Origin: Anaerolineae bacterium
GTDB taxonomy: Bacteria > Chloroflexota > Anaerolineae > Anaerolineales > E44-bin32
Assembly: GCA_011192015.1 (NCBI GenBank)
Contig: DUET01000011.1
Coordinates: forward strand, 1-64,000
Direction of reading: 5' to 3'
DNA: 64,000 nt
Shown: piece after piece, positions 49,294-59,219 of the stretch
Position numbering within the stretch: the first letter of the stretch is position 1
Layout of the letters: each line of letters opens with the position of its first letter
Notes under the pieces: generated by a model
Told to the model about the DNA's origin: nothing
Databases searched by the model: none
What the model saw: the letters and a program-made list of their open reading frames with translations, nothing else
Made by a program: the position numbers and the translations under genes

Positions 49294-50082
49294 ATGGATT
49301 TAGGCTTGAAGGACAAGGTTGCACTCGTAACTGCAGCCTCACGTGGTTTGGGGAAGGCGGCGGCTTGGTCCCTGGCGCAGGAAGGTGCGCGCGTGGCCAT
49401 CTGCTCCCGCAGTTCACAAATCGAAGAAACTGCCAAGAAGATCGGCGAGGAAACGGCCCGTTCCATTCTGGCCGTTCAAGCAGATCTATCCCAGAGCGCA
49501 GATATCCAATCCCTGATTTCGAAAACGTTCAGCGAATTCGAACACATCGATATCTTGATCATCAACGCCGGCGGTCCCCAACCGGGGGATTTTCTGAGCC
49601 TGACTGCAGAGGATTGGGAGAAGGCCATAAACCTGACTCTGATGAGCGCCGTGCACCTGTGCTATGGTGTGGTTCCTCACATGATCGCGCGTGGAACCGG
49701 AAGCATCGTCGCCACGCAATCCTACTCCGTGAAGCAGCCCATCGACAACCTGATCCTCTCCAACTCCATACGGTTGGCAGTCGTAGGACTGATGAAATCG
49801 CTGGCAAACGAGTTGGGGCCGAAAGGTATTCGCGTTAACTCGATCCATCCGGCATGGACATGGACTGAACGGGTCGAGCAGTTGATTGCGGATCGAGCCG
49901 AGCGTAGGGGAACGAGCACAGAAGACGAACAGGCGCGCGTGACGATTGACGTTCCTCTAGGGCGCATGGGAACTGTGGAGGAGTATGGCCGGGCGATTGC
50001 CTGGTTGGCATCTCCAGCGGCATCCTTCATCCATGGGCACGCGCTCATGTTCGACGGGGGCGCGACAAAGACCCCGTTGTGA
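49294..50082 (+). CDS. atypical short-chain dehydrogenase/reductase (SDR) lacking YxxxK
   Basis: VTAASRGLGKAAA Rossmann motif, INAGGPQPG; the usual YxxxK segment reads SNSIR. Confidence 0.85.
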   Translation: MDLGLKDKVALVTAASRGLGKAAAWSLAQEGARVAICSRSSQIEETAKKIGEETARSILAVQADLSQSADIQSLISKTFSEFEHIDILIINAGGPQPGDFLSLTAEDWEKAINLTLMSAVHLCYGVVPHMIARGTGSIVATQSYSVKQPIDNLILSNSIRLAVVGLMKSLANELGPKGIRVNSIHPAWTWTERVEQLIADRAERRGTSTEDEQARVTIDVPLGRMGTVEEYGRAIAWLASPAASFIHGHALMFDGGATKTPL

Positions 50083-50128
50083 GGAAGCAGGATTACGATG
50101 GAACAGCGAGAGCGTTCGTGGAGCGGGG

Positions 50129-50518
50129 CTAGGCTATCTGCCTGCTGTTATTCAGGGCATGCTTCTGAACAAGAGCACGCAAACGAGAGGCAAGCGACTC
50201 CGAATGCACGGGCTTGACCATGTACTCATCCGCTCCCGCCTGCAGCGCGCTGATCACATTCTGAGGCATTCCCAACGCAGAGAGGATCAAAATAGGAGTA
50301 TCCGAAAATTCGCGGATACGCTTGCATACTTGCCAGCCATTCATCTCCGGCATCATCAGATCTAGGATGATGACATCCGGCGATTGGTTCCGACAAGCGT
50401 CGATCCCCTCTTCGCCGTTGGGGGCCGCCCTCAACTGATAATCCTCCCCACACAGCATTGTGCGCAAGATCATGGCAACTTCTGGATCGTCATCAATAAG
50501 TAGGACCGATATGGCCAT
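50129..50518 (-). CDS. stand-alone response regulator receiver domain
   Basis: LLIDDDPEVAMIL, VIILDLMMPEMNGW, LILSA, VKPV. Confidence 0.92.
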   Translation of the reverse strand: MAISVLLIDDDPEVAMILRTMLCGEDYQLRAAPNGEEGIDACRNQSPDVIILDLMMPEMNGWQVCKRIREFSDTPILILSALGMPQNVISALQAGADEYMVKPVHSESLASRLRALVQKHALNNSRQIA

Positions 50519-50606
50519 GTGAATCCACCATCTGCAGATTCCATTATCGGCGATTCTTACTTCATAAAACCTTACAGACCCCTTGCACTTGGGTCCTTAA
50601 GTTCTG

Positions 50607-50635
50607 TTGAAACCGTTTGAAAGACCGGATATGAT
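50607..50635 (+). promoter_or_regulatory. sigma70-type promoter upstream of the histidine kinase gene
   Basis: TTGAAA - 17 nt - TATGAT. Confidence 0.5.
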
Positions 50636-50643
50636 AACCTTAT

Positions 50644-51852
50644 GTGCACTCAAATCGTGTACAATCGGGTCCATCAAGGAGAATAGCCACGATTGCTAAG
50701 AGTTCGGAATTAACCTGCCCAAAATGTAAGGGCTCCCTGCCAGGTGATGCCATGACTTGTCCCCACTGCGGCGTCGATCTGGCCTTGGTGACGTTGCTTG
50801 CTGAACGCGCCTACCTGGAAGGATTTCCTGGCGCTGCCCCGATCCCAGCCTCACCAGAAGCGTTGGTACCACGAATTGGTGAACTCCTCATCGAGCAGAA
50901 CTTGCTCACTCCCGAACAACTCGATCTTGCCTTGAAACACCAGCGGGAATTGGGAGAGGGAAAGAAACGTCGCCTGCTGGGTGAAATCTTGGTCGAGATG
51001 AGGTTGATCGATCGGGAGGTCCTGGACGGCATCATCAATCAGCAAATCATCGCCCTGCACAGTGCTTTGCAGGATTCCAATCGCAACCTCGAGAAACGCG
51101 TGGCTGAACGCACGATGGAGCTCGAAAATGCGTTAGCCCACTTGACCGAATTGAATCAGATCAAAGCCAACATGATCTCAAACGTGTCGCATGAGCTACG
51201 CACCCCACTGGCCCACATCAAGGGATATATCGAACTCCTAATCGGAGCGCAGCTCGGGCCATTGAATCCCGATCAGATCAAAGCATTGGAGGTCGTACAG
51301 CGATCGTCTACCCGTCTGGAGACATTGATCGAGGATCTGATCGAATTCTCGACTTCTTCTCGCGAGGGTATCGGGCTCAAGATCCAACCCTTCCGGGTCG
51401 AGCAATTGTTGAACATGGTAATTGAACGCTCGAGAGAAAAAGCCGAGAAATCAAAGATCGAACTCACAGCCGAAATCGAAGAACCTCTCTCCCTGGTTCG
51501 GGGTGATGAGAAAAGATTAGGCTGGGTGCTCATTCAGCTAGTGGATAACGGGATCAAGTTTACGCCTGAGGGAGGACAAGTCACTTTGAAATCCTCTCTG
51601 AATGGGGATCGGGTCACCATATCCGTAACAGACACCGGCATCGGTATCCCAGGTGATCGCATGGACGAGGTCTTCATTCCCTTCCATCAACTGGATGGAT
51701 CCGCAGAACGGCGTTACGGAGGCACAGGCCTGGGTTTGGCGCTGGTAAAACTCATCCTGGATGCCCATGATTGTGAAATCCGGATCCAAAGCGAAATCGG
51801 CAAAGGAAGTACCTTCAGCTTTGATCTGCCAAAGATTGAGAAGGCTGATTGA
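50644..51852 (+). CDS. histidine kinase with N-terminal zinc ribbon and MshEN/T2SSE_N-like domain
   Basis: CPKCKGSLPGDAMTCPHCG; RIGELLIEQNLLTPEQLDLALKHQ..LLGEILVEMRLIDREVLDGIINQQ; NVSHELRTPLAHIKGYIE H-box; GTGLGLALVKLI. Confidence 0.88.
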   Translation: MHSNRVQSGPSRRIATIAKSSELTCPKCKGSLPGDAMTCPHCGVDLALVTLLAERAYLEGFPGAAPIPASPEALVPRIGELLIEQNLLTPEQLDLALKHQRELGEGKKRRLLGEILVEMRLIDREVLDGIINQQIIALHSALQDSNRNLEKRVAERTMELENALAHLTELNQIKANMISNVSHELRTPLAHIKGYIELLIGAQLGPLNPDQIKALEVVQRSSTRLETLIEDLIEFSTSSREGIGLKIQPFRVEQLLNMVIERSREKAEKSKIELTAEIEEPLSLVRGDEKRLGWVLIQLVDNGIKFTPEGGQVTLKSSLNGDRVTISVTDTGIGIPGDRMDEVFIPFHQLDGSAERRYGGTGLGLALVKLILDAHDCEIRIQSEIGKGSTFSFDLPKIEKAD

Positions 51853-52129
51853 AACGGAGTGTGGATCGCAATCGAAACGGAGACAACATCAGAAAATTCG
51901 AACATCCAACATTCAGTCCCGTTCCGCGGATATCACCACGCCCATTCCAGCATCATTAGAAACTCTCATCCGCAGTTGCTGGTCATCCATCTCGAGGTGC
52001 ACCCGAACGGGCTTTAATACAAGGCGCATTCTTCACCCTTGGAAACATGGGATCGACACGATGTGTAAAAAAATGAAAGATGGTAGGATAATTGCAACGA
52101 TGTAGGAACAGATTGTCCGGGGATAGATC

Positions 52130-52837
52130 ATGGATCGTAAATCGACCATCTTAGTTGTAGACGACGAACCTCGATACCTGCGTTTGGTGGAACTCAACCT
52201 CACCTCGAACGGCTATCTTGTTCAAACCGCATCCGATGGAAAACAAAGCATCGAAATGGTCGCTACTGGCGAACCGGACCTTGTCCTTCTGGATGTCATG
52301 ATGCCGGTGATGGATGGCTTCGAAGCCTGCGAACGTATCCGGGATTTTTCTGACATCCCCATCATCATGGTGACAGCAAAAACGGAAGAGGCGGATCGGG
52401 TGCGCGGTCTGGACATCGGAGCGGATGACTATATCCTGAAGCCTTTTTCCTCCCAGGAACTGCTAGCGCGCGTGCGTGCGGTCCTGCGCCGCGCCAAACG
52501 CGAAGGCCCCTTCGGATTCGAGAACGTGGTTCTGCGTCATCACGAGCTGGAAATCGACATCCCCAAAGCAGAAGTACGAGTCAATGGCCAAAGTGTCCGT
52601 TTGACCGCTACGGAATATCGCCTGCTGGTGACGCTTGCAGAATCCAAGGGGAAATTAGTAACGTCCGAAGAACTGCTCACCAAAGTATGGGGGGTTGAGT
52701 ATCGGGATGAGAAGGATGTGCTTTGGGTGGGGCTCAGCAGGCTGCGCCAGAAGATAGAGCCGGATCCGAAGAATCCGATCCACATCATCACCCGTCAAGG
52801 CATGGGTTACATCTTCCCGCTCGAGGAGGATGTTTAG
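52130..52837 (+). CDS. OmpR/PhoB-family response regulator
   Basis: ILVVDDEPRYLRL, LLDVMMPVMDGFEAC, KPFSSQELLARV, C-terminal winged helix (RLTATEYRLLVTLAESKGKLVTSEELL). Confidence 0.94.
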   Translation: MDRKSTILVVDDEPRYLRLVELNLTSNGYLVQTASDGKQSIEMVATGEPDLVLLDVMMPVMDGFEACERIRDFSDIPIIMVTAKTEEADRVRGLDIGADDYILKPFSSQELLARVRAVLRRAKREGPFGFENVVLRHHELEIDIPKAEVRVNGQSVRLTATEYRLLVTLAESKGKLVTSEELLTKVWGVEYRDEKDVLWVGLSRLRQKIEPDPKNPIHIITRQGMGYIFPLEEDV

Positions 52838-53036
52838 GCACAGATCTCTTGCAAGGGGAACCCATCTCTCACTGCATAGAGTTGAAATAGTGAAGGCTTT
52901 TCCGACTCGAACCCCGACCATCTCTGGTCGCTCTACTCACACACTCCAATAGGAGCATCCAAGCCTTCCTCAGCCTGCCGCTAGCTTCTTGCAATCATGC
53001 ATAAAATGAGGCCTCTGCTATAATCTCTTCAAATCG

Positions 53037-53726
53037 TTGCTGCGGGAGAGCATTATGTCGGAAGAGCAAGCTTTCACGCTACATGCCGAGATGCTGGGAG
53101 AAAGGATGCGCCAAGCCCGTTTGGCAAACGGGAAGAGCCTGCGGGAAACCGCCAGAGCTCTCGGTATAAGCAGCAACACCCTCTCTTCCTTCGAACGCGG
53201 TCGCAGAGCCATATCCCTGCCCGAGCTGGAACTGTTCGCCTACCACATCGAAACACCCCTGCCCTTCTTATTGAGTGGGAAGCCCCACACATCAACCGAG
53301 AAGCAGAAATTCAATCAAAACATGATGCGTACTCTGCGCAATCGTGTCATCGGGGCATCCTTGCGTGCCCACCGCAAGGATGCTGGTAAAACCATCCGCC
53401 AGTTGGCGGATGAAGTCAACATGCCTACCAGCCGGATCTCGGCATACGAGCGAGGAGAACGTCCCATCCCCATCCCCCATCTGACCGTCATCGCCGCAGT
53501 GCTTGGCCATCAAATCGAGGATTATTTCGACAGAGACGGTCCTGTGGGTGAATGGGAAATCAACAGGCAGGTCTATGATAGGATCATGGAAATGCCCGTC
53601 GAGACTCGCCAATTCCTCGCTCAATCTGCAAACCTACCTTTTGTGGAACTCGCCAAACGCTTCAGCGAACTCCCCGCAGATCGGCTTCGCTCTGTGGCAG
53701 AGGGGCTGCTGGATATCACGATATGA
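53037..53726 (+). CDS. regulator with two XRE-type helix-turn-helix domains
   Basis: GERMRQARLANGKSLRETARALGISSNTLSSFERGRRAISLPEL and GASLRAHRKDAGKTIRQLADEVNMPTSRISAYERGERPIPIPHL. Confidence 0.88.
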   Translation: MLRESIMSEEQAFTLHAEMLGERMRQARLANGKSLRETARALGISSNTLSSFERGRRAISLPELELFAYHIETPLPFLLSGKPHTSTEKQKFNQNMMRTLRNRVIGASLRAHRKDAGKTIRQLADEVNMPTSRISAYERGERPIPIPHLTVIAAVLGHQIEDYFDRDGPVGEWEINRQVYDRIMEMPVETRQFLAQSANLPFVELAKRFSELPADRLRSVAEGLLDITI

Positions 53727-54268
53727 ACGCATCGACGGAATCCGCGCAGGATCTTGAACACCAGGCGATGGCCGCCTACGAAGCCGGTCAGTGGAAGCAG
53801 GCCGAAACCGGCTTCCATGAGGCCCATCTTGCCTTCCAGCGCGAGGGCAACCTGCTGAAATCCGCAGAGATGAGGAACAACCTGTGCGTTGTCCTGCTGC
53901 AGGATGATCGTCCCCAGGAAGCGCTGGAGGCCGTGGAAGGTACCTGGGACATTTTTGCCTCTCAGGGTGATGATCTCCGCACAGCACAGAGCTACGGGAA
54001 CCTCGCATCCGCGCGTGAAGCCTGCGGTGACCTTTCTGGAGCCGAGGAAGCCTATCGTCAGGCAGCCCAGCTTCTCGAGAAAACCGGCGCAACCGACGAT
54101 CGGGAGCGAACATTAAGCGCGCTCTCACGCATACAGCTCAAGCGTGGAAAAGCCCTTCAGGCCGTTGCCTCGATGCAGTCCGGGTTGGATAGCAGCCCGC
54201 GGCTAAGTTTCGGGAAGCGCTTGCTGCGCAAGATCCTTCGCCTACCCCTCCGCCTGCTAGGGCGCTGA
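53723..54268 (+). CDS. TPR-repeat protein with basic amphipathic C-terminal tail
   Basis: ATGA overlap with the XRE gene; helical repeats AAYEAGQWKQAETGFHEAHLAFQREGNLLKSAEMRNNLCVVL..; tail GKRLLRKILRLPLRLLGR. Confidence 0.75.
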   Translation: MNASTESAQDLEHQAMAAYEAGQWKQAETGFHEAHLAFQREGNLLKSAEMRNNLCVVLLQDDRPQEALEAVEGTWDIFASQGDDLRTAQSYGNLASAREACGDLSGAEEAYRQAAQLLEKTGATDDRERTLSALSRIQLKRGKALQAVASMQSGLDSSPRLSFGKRLLRKILRLPLRLLGR

Positions 54269-54306
54269 AATCCCAATCCCATGAACGGCGATCCATTTCA
54301 CCGGCA

Positions 54307-55161
54307 ATGATTTCCAACTGGACCACTTTATCCTGTAAACCGCAGTATCGTCACCTTCTGATCGATCTGCTGGCGCGGGCGAGCATTCGCCATCAACACT
54401 CGGATTGGACCGATGCATTTTCACTGATCGGCAAACAACCCTTCCTGCTGGCTCTGCAGGATATGCAGCCGATCGCTTGCCTGGCTTGTCCACCGGATCC
54501 ACCGGGAGTTGCCTGGCTGCGCCTGTTCTCCGTCGCCTCCGACGCACCGGCCGACGAACTCTGGAAATTCCTCTGGAATCAAGCCGAAGCACAGCTCATC
54601 CGGACTGACATCGGGCGAACAGCTGTTCTCGTAACGGGGAAATGGATGATTCCCTTCCTGAAACAAAGCGAATTCGAGAAGACAAACTCGGTAGACTTCC
54701 TCGCGTGGCAGGTGGAGAACCTCCCTGCATTGCCGCGCTCCTCCGGGAACATACGCAGCATGCAATCCAGCGATCTCGCCCGAGTGACCGAAATCGATCA
54801 TACAGCCTTCGAGGAGATCTGGCGCTACACTCACGAGTATCTTGAGAGCGCCATCGCGCACGCACATCTGGCAACGGTTATCGAAATGGATGGACAGGTG
54901 GTTGCATATCTGATGGCCTCTGCAACGGCCATAGGCGCACATATCGCTCGCCTGGCAGTGGATCCCGATTGGCAAGGTCGAGGCTTGGGGAAGAGACTGG
55001 TCCATCATGCTCTCAGGCATCTCTCGGAGCACGGCTACGCCAGACCGACTGTAAACACACAATCCGACAACCACGCCGCGTTGCACCTCTATTACAGTTT
55101 GGGTTTTCGGAAGTCCGGGCAGACGTTCCCTGTGTTCGAAAAAACCCTCATCCCCGGCTAG
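54307..55161 (+). CDS. GNAT-family N-acetyltransferase
   Basis: IARLAVDPDWQGRGLGKRLVHHALRHLSEHGYARPTVNTQSDNHAALHLYYSLGFR. Confidence 0.88.
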   Translation: MISNWTTLSCKPQYRHLLIDLLARASIRHQHSDWTDAFSLIGKQPFLLALQDMQPIACLACPPDPPGVAWLRLFSVASDAPADELWKFLWNQAEAQLIRTDIGRTAVLVTGKWMIPFLKQSEFEKTNSVDFLAWQVENLPALPRSSGNIRSMQSSDLARVTEIDHTAFEEIWRYTHEYLESAIAHAHLATVIEMDGQVVAYLMASATAIGAHIARLAVDPDWQGRGLGKRLVHHALRHLSEHGYARPTVNTQSDNHAALHLYYSLGFRKSGQTFPVFEKTLIPG

Positions 55162-55234
55162 CCCTTCATCGCTGCAAATTCCCGATCACGACCAGCCTCT
55201 ACCGAAGCGCATCCTTATCCCGAGAAACACAGAA

Positions 55235-55264
55235 GCCCCTGATGGAAATCCGCATCAGGGGCTT
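55235..55264. terminator. hairpin between convergent GNAT and slipin genes
   Basis: AGCCCCTGATG-gaaatcc-GCATCAGGGGCT followed by TTTCC on the plus strand. Confidence 0.6.
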
Positions 55265-55287
55265 TCCAGATAGATTCGGACGTTCCA

Positions 55288-56088
55288 CTATGCTTTCACG
55301 GGCAGTGTCTTGCCGGGGTTTCCAACCAAACCCGACAATCCCTCCATGATGTCCATGGGAACCGGGAAGATGATCGTCGAGTTCTTCTCCACGGATATTT
55401 CGGTCAGGGTTTGAAGATAGCGCAGCTGAATAGAAACCGGATGTTCGGTCATCAACTCTGCTGCCTGGACAAGTTTTTCAGCAGCCGAGAATTCCCCTTC
55501 AGCATGCACGATCTTGGCCCGCTTTTCCCGCTCGGCCTCGGCCTGCTTGGCCATCGCTCGCTGCATCGCCTGCGGAAGCTCGACGTCCTTGACCTCCACA
55601 ATGCTCACCTTGACACCCCAAGGTTCGGTGGCTTCGTCGATGATCTGCTGGAGCTTATGGTTGATCTCCTCGCGGTTGGCAAGCAGATCATCCAGTTCGG
55701 ATTGCCCCACGACGTTGCGCAAGGTGGTCTGTGAGATGTTCCATGTGGCGCGACGGAAATCCTCCACTTGCACGATGGCGTCACTTGGATCGATCACCCG
55801 GAAGAAGACCACGGCGTTCACCTTGACGGTTACGTTGTCCTTCGTGATCACCTCCTGGGATGGCACATCCAGTGTGACGACACGAAGGTCGACCTTGACC
55901 ATGCGGTCGATGATTGGAATGATGAAGAACAAACCCGGGCCCTTCGCTCCCATCAAGCGGCCCAATCGGAAGATCACGCCTCGCTCGTATTCCTGTACGA
56001 TTTTGATGGCTGCTGCGATGAAGGAGATGAGCAGGAGCAAGACGACGAGCAAGGGCAGACCGAGTTGTGAGAAAAGAAAGTCCATCAC
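55288..56088 (-). CDS. slipin/stomatin-family SPFH (band 7) protein
   Basis: [66 protein letters not shown]. Confidence 0.93.
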   Translation of the reverse strand: MMDFLFSQLGLPLLVVLLLLISFIAAAIKIVQEYERGVIFRLGRLMGAKGPGLFFIIPIIDRMVKVDLRVVTLDVPSQEVITKDNVTVKVNAVVFFRVIDPSDAIVQVEDFRRATWNISQTTLRNVVGQSELDDLLANREEINHKLQQIIDEATEPWGVKVSIVEVKDVELPQAMQRAMAKQAEAEREKRAKIVHAEGEFSAAEKLVQAAELMTEHPVSIQLRYLQTLTEISVEKNSTIIFPVPMDIMEGLSGLVGNPGKTLPVKA

Positions 56089-56247
56089 TTCGAAACTCCT
56101 TCCCTGATTGCCTCAATCGCGATCCATGAATGGATTATATCAGTTCAAGTTCCAATCGGTTCCGAGATCCATCTGCAACTAACATGAATAGACAAAGCTC
56201 ATAGAATGTGGCAGAATTCGGCGCGCAATGGATTGGGAGGTTGTATG

Positions 56248-56970
56248 GGCAGACGTACAAGAATGCGCGAGAACCAAAGGCGCACCAGCATCCGCAACCG
56301 GATGGTTACGATCTTCGTCATCGTCACCAGCACTCTTCTGCTGGGATACATTTTCATCTATCCCAGCATCAAACCCATCGGCGAGATCGAGATTCCTGAA
56401 TTCCATGATTATCCGCTGGTGGAGGGACGAGCCATGGGGGATCCGAATGCGCCGGTGACGATCGAAGTCTTTGAGGATTTCCAATGCCCGGGCTGCGTTG
56501 GCTATACCTTCGGTGCTGAGCTTCAGATCGCGGATACGTACGTCGCCTCAGGGGATGTGTATTACATCTTCCAGCACTATCCCTTTCTCGACGACAACGC
56601 TCCAGGAGATGAATCCGATCAATCCGCCATCGCCAGCATGTGCGCCGCGGATCAGGGACGCTTCTGGGAATATCACAGCATCCTGTATGCCAACTGGAAT
56701 GGGCAGAACGAAGGCGCCTTGAACAATCGCCGTCTGGTGGCCTTCGCTGAGACGCTCGGCCTCGACATGACGGAATTCAATTCCTGTTTCAACAGCCGCA
56801 TGCATTACGACGAGATCATGCAGGATTTCCAGCGCGGAAAAATCATGGGAGTCCGCGGAACCCCTTCGGTGTTCATCAACGGTGAGATCATCATGCCGGG
56901 ATACGTGCCCACCTTCGAAGCGATCCGGGAGATCGTGGATCCGCTGCTGGCTGAAGGTGATTCGCCATAG
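56248..56970 (+). CDS. DsbA/thioredoxin-like oxidoreductase, membrane anchored
   Basis: N-terminal TM; GDPNAPVTIEVFEDFQCPGCVGYT (CPGC), GVRGTPSVFINGE (cis-Pro). Start trimmed to MGRRTRMREN. Confidence 0.9.
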   Translation, partial: GRRTRMRENQRRTSIRNRMVTIFVIVTSTLLLGYIFIYPSIKPIGEIEIPEFHDYPLVEGRAMGDPNAPVTIEVFEDFQCPGCVGYTFGAELQIADTYVASGDVYYIFQHYPFLDDNAPGDESDQSAIASMCAADQGRFWEYHSILYANWNGQNEGALNNRRLVAFAETLGLDMTEFNSCFNSRMHYDEIMQDFQRGKIMGVRGTPSVFINGEIIMPGYVPTFEAIREIVDPLLAEGDSP

Positions 56971-56989
56971 CTAGAGGCGAAAACCTTCG

Positions 56990-57024
56990 GAGCAGCCACT
57001 TCGTTGGGCTGCTCTTTTCTTTTT
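56990..57024 (+). terminator. rho-independent terminator of the DsbA-like gene
   Basis: GAGCAGCC-acttcgtt-GGGCTGCTC then TTTTCTTTTT. Confidence 0.85.
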
Positions 57025-57312
57025 AACCTCTTGAAGCTCGGCTTGCCTTTGCTGCATCACCGTCCTGAAGAAGACATGCCTGACGGGAAAGGGGCCTTCA
57101 CCGATCCGGTTCCCGCGTTGAGTGCGTCTAGTTTTCGACGCTGCGACCCGGGGTGTCGAGAGGAAATCCCTGCAGCCGACAGACCACCATCCGCCGGGAC
57201 GTGGACGAAGACGCATGACGAAACGGGAGCGAGTGCGCCCCGGGGGAACCAGAAAGAAGAGACCTGCATGGAGCAGGCACGATGGAAAACTTCAGGATGC
57301 GTTTTGGAAAAG

Positions 57313-58017
57313 TCAGTTGAGGCCCAGGCCTGCGAGCACGGCCACGATCAGCGGAGCGATCACGAGGGCGGGAAGTAGGTTGCCGGTGCGGATCGGTCGC
57401 AGTTCCAACAGGCTTCCGATGGCCAATCCCACGAGCAACACGCCGCCGACGGCGGTCATCTCGGCCACCATGGCTTCGCTGAGCAGGGCTTCAGCCTGGG
57501 CTGCCATGAGCGAGATGCCGCCCTGATAGACAAGCACGACCAGGACTGAGAAGAGCACACCCACACCCAGCGTGGAGGCAAATGCCAGAGCGGCGAAACC
57601 ATCCAGCACTGATTTGATGGCCAGCAGATGAAAATCCCCCAATAAGCCGTCCTGGATCGAACCCAGGATGGTCATCGGTCCGACGCAGAAGAGAAGGCTG
57701 GAGGTGAGGAAGCCGCGCACGAAGAGGTCCTTCTGCCCTTCGCCGGAAACGAAACGGGCTTCAAGACGTTTCCCGATGGCGCTCAAACCGTCTTCGATCC
57801 GCCACCACTCGCCCAGCAGGGCCCCGATCAACAAACTGACGACGACGATCAGGGCATTCTGGGTATCCAGGAACATACGAATACCCATGGCAAGCGTGAA
57901 GAGGCCCAAGCCTGACACGACCGTCTGCCGCACGCGTTCGGGGAGACGCGAGCCGAAGAGCATGCCCATCCCGCCTCCGACCAGAATCGTGGCAATGTTG
58001 ATCAGGGTGCCCGTCAT
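57313..58017 (-). CDS. DUF554-family membrane protein
   Basis: MTGTLINIATILVGGGMGMLFGSRLPERVRQTVVSGLGLFTLAMGIRM; GDFHLLAIKSVLDGFAALAFASTLGVGV. Confidence 0.85.
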   Translation of the reverse strand: MTGTLINIATILVGGGMGMLFGSRLPERVRQTVVSGLGLFTLAMGIRMFLDTQNALIVVVSLLIGALLGEWWRIEDGLSAIGKRLEARFVSGEGQKDLFVRGFLTSSLLFCVGPMTILGSIQDGLLGDFHLLAIKSVLDGFAALAFASTLGVGVLFSVLVVLVYQGGISLMAAQAEALLSEAMVAEMTAVGGVLLVGLAIGSLLELRPIRTGNLLPALVIAPLIVAVLAGLGLN

Positions 58018-58568
58018 TCCGAATCCGATTTCGCGCGTGTGGGTCGATCGACATCCGCCAACTGGCATTCCTTCATCGAGAGCAGAAAACAGAGCGAAGA
58101 AAGACGGTTCAGATAGCGAAGCAATTCGATGTTGCGAACCTCCTTTTCATGATACAGCTTGGCCACCAGGCGTTCCGCCCGACGCACCACCGTCCTTGCC
58201 AGGTCGAATGCGGCACTCGCAGGCGCATCCCCGCCGAGTACAAATTCGTCGGGGAGGGTCACTTCCTCCTCCAGCACTTCGATCTGCTCCTCGAGCCACC
58301 CCACACGTCCTGCATCCAGCGGTTTGAAGCGATTGGAGGTCTCGTCAGAAGCCGCAAGTTCGGTCATCACAACATACAGATCGCGCTGGATGGTCCTGGC
58401 AATGCCAGCGATCTGAGCGTTCTTGGTCAGGGAACGCGCCAAACCCAAGGCAGCCGAGGCCTCATCGACCGTACCGTAGGCATCGGGTCGAGGATGGTAT
58501 TTGGGCACGCGTCCCTTTCCCAGCAAACCGGTGTATCCGTCGTCTCCACTTCCCTTCGATGTGCTCAT
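58014..58568 (-). CDS. ATP:cob(I)alamin adenosyltransferase (PduO/CobO type)
   Basis: GDDGYTGLLGKGRVPKYHPRPDAYGTVDEASAALGLAR; FVLGGDAPASAAFDLARTVVRRAER. Confidence 0.93.
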   Translation of the reverse strand: MSTSKGSGDDGYTGLLGKGRVPKYHPRPDAYGTVDEASAALGLARSLTKNAQIAGIARTIQRDLYVVMTELAASDETSNRFKPLDAGRVGWLEEQIEVLEEEVTLPDEFVLGGDAPASAAFDLARTVVRRAERLVAKLYHEKEVRNIELLRYLNRLSSLCFLLSMKECQLADVDRPTRAKSDSE

Positions 58569-58655
58569 GGGAACGATTATAGCTTGATTGGCCTTTGGCT
58601 CCCAATGCCGTATAATCCAAACAGTAACCGTTCATCGCATAAAGGGGGTGACCAG

Positions 58656-59219
58656 ATGTTCAGACGGGCGGCTTTGATGCTGGCAGGCATCCTCATGGGA
58701 CTGCTCTCTGCCGGCATCTTCTCCTTGGTGAGTTCCAAACCACGCGGCCATGCCGTGGCTCTCCTCCATCCCCCCACCCCCGGCCCCGTACAAGTCCATG
58801 TCTGCGGCGCAGTCAACCAGCCTGGTGTTTACGCCTTACCTCGGGGTTCGATCGTGGAGCATGCCATCGAAGCCGCCGGTGGTTTCACGCCCGAAGCTGT
58901 TCCCTCAGCACTGAATCTGGCCGCCGTCCTGGAGGATGGACAGAAGGTGCACGTACCCGAGCAGGAGAACCACGCTGTATCCATCGCCAGCAGTGCGTAT
59001 ACCACGGTCGATCCCGCTCCTGGCGAGCTGATCAACATCAACACTGCTACGGCTTCCGAGTTGGATCTGCTTCCCGGCATCGGTCCGTCTCTGGCGAACA
59101 ACATCATCGAACATCGCCAGAACTACGGTCCGTTCACATCCATCGAGGACATCATCAACGTTTCCGGAATCGGTCCCGCCAAATTTGCAGAGCTTCGCGA
59201 TCTGATCACGGTGCATTGA
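58656..59219 (+). CDS. comEA: ComEA-like DNA-binding protein (SLBB + helix-hairpin-helix)
   Basis: VQVHVCGAVNQPGVYALPRGSIVEHAIEAAGGFT; LININTATASELDLLPGIGPSLANNIIEHR..FTSIEDIINVSGIGPAKFAEL. Confidence 0.9.
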   Translation: MFRRAALMLAGILMGLLSAGIFSLVSSKPRGHAVALLHPPTPGPVQVHVCGAVNQPGVYALPRGSIVEHAIEAAGGFTPEAVPSALNLAAVLEDGQKVHVPEQENHAVSIASSAYTTVDPAPGELININTATASELDLLPGIGPSLANNIIEHRQNYGPFTSIEDIINVSGIGPAKFAELRDLITVH

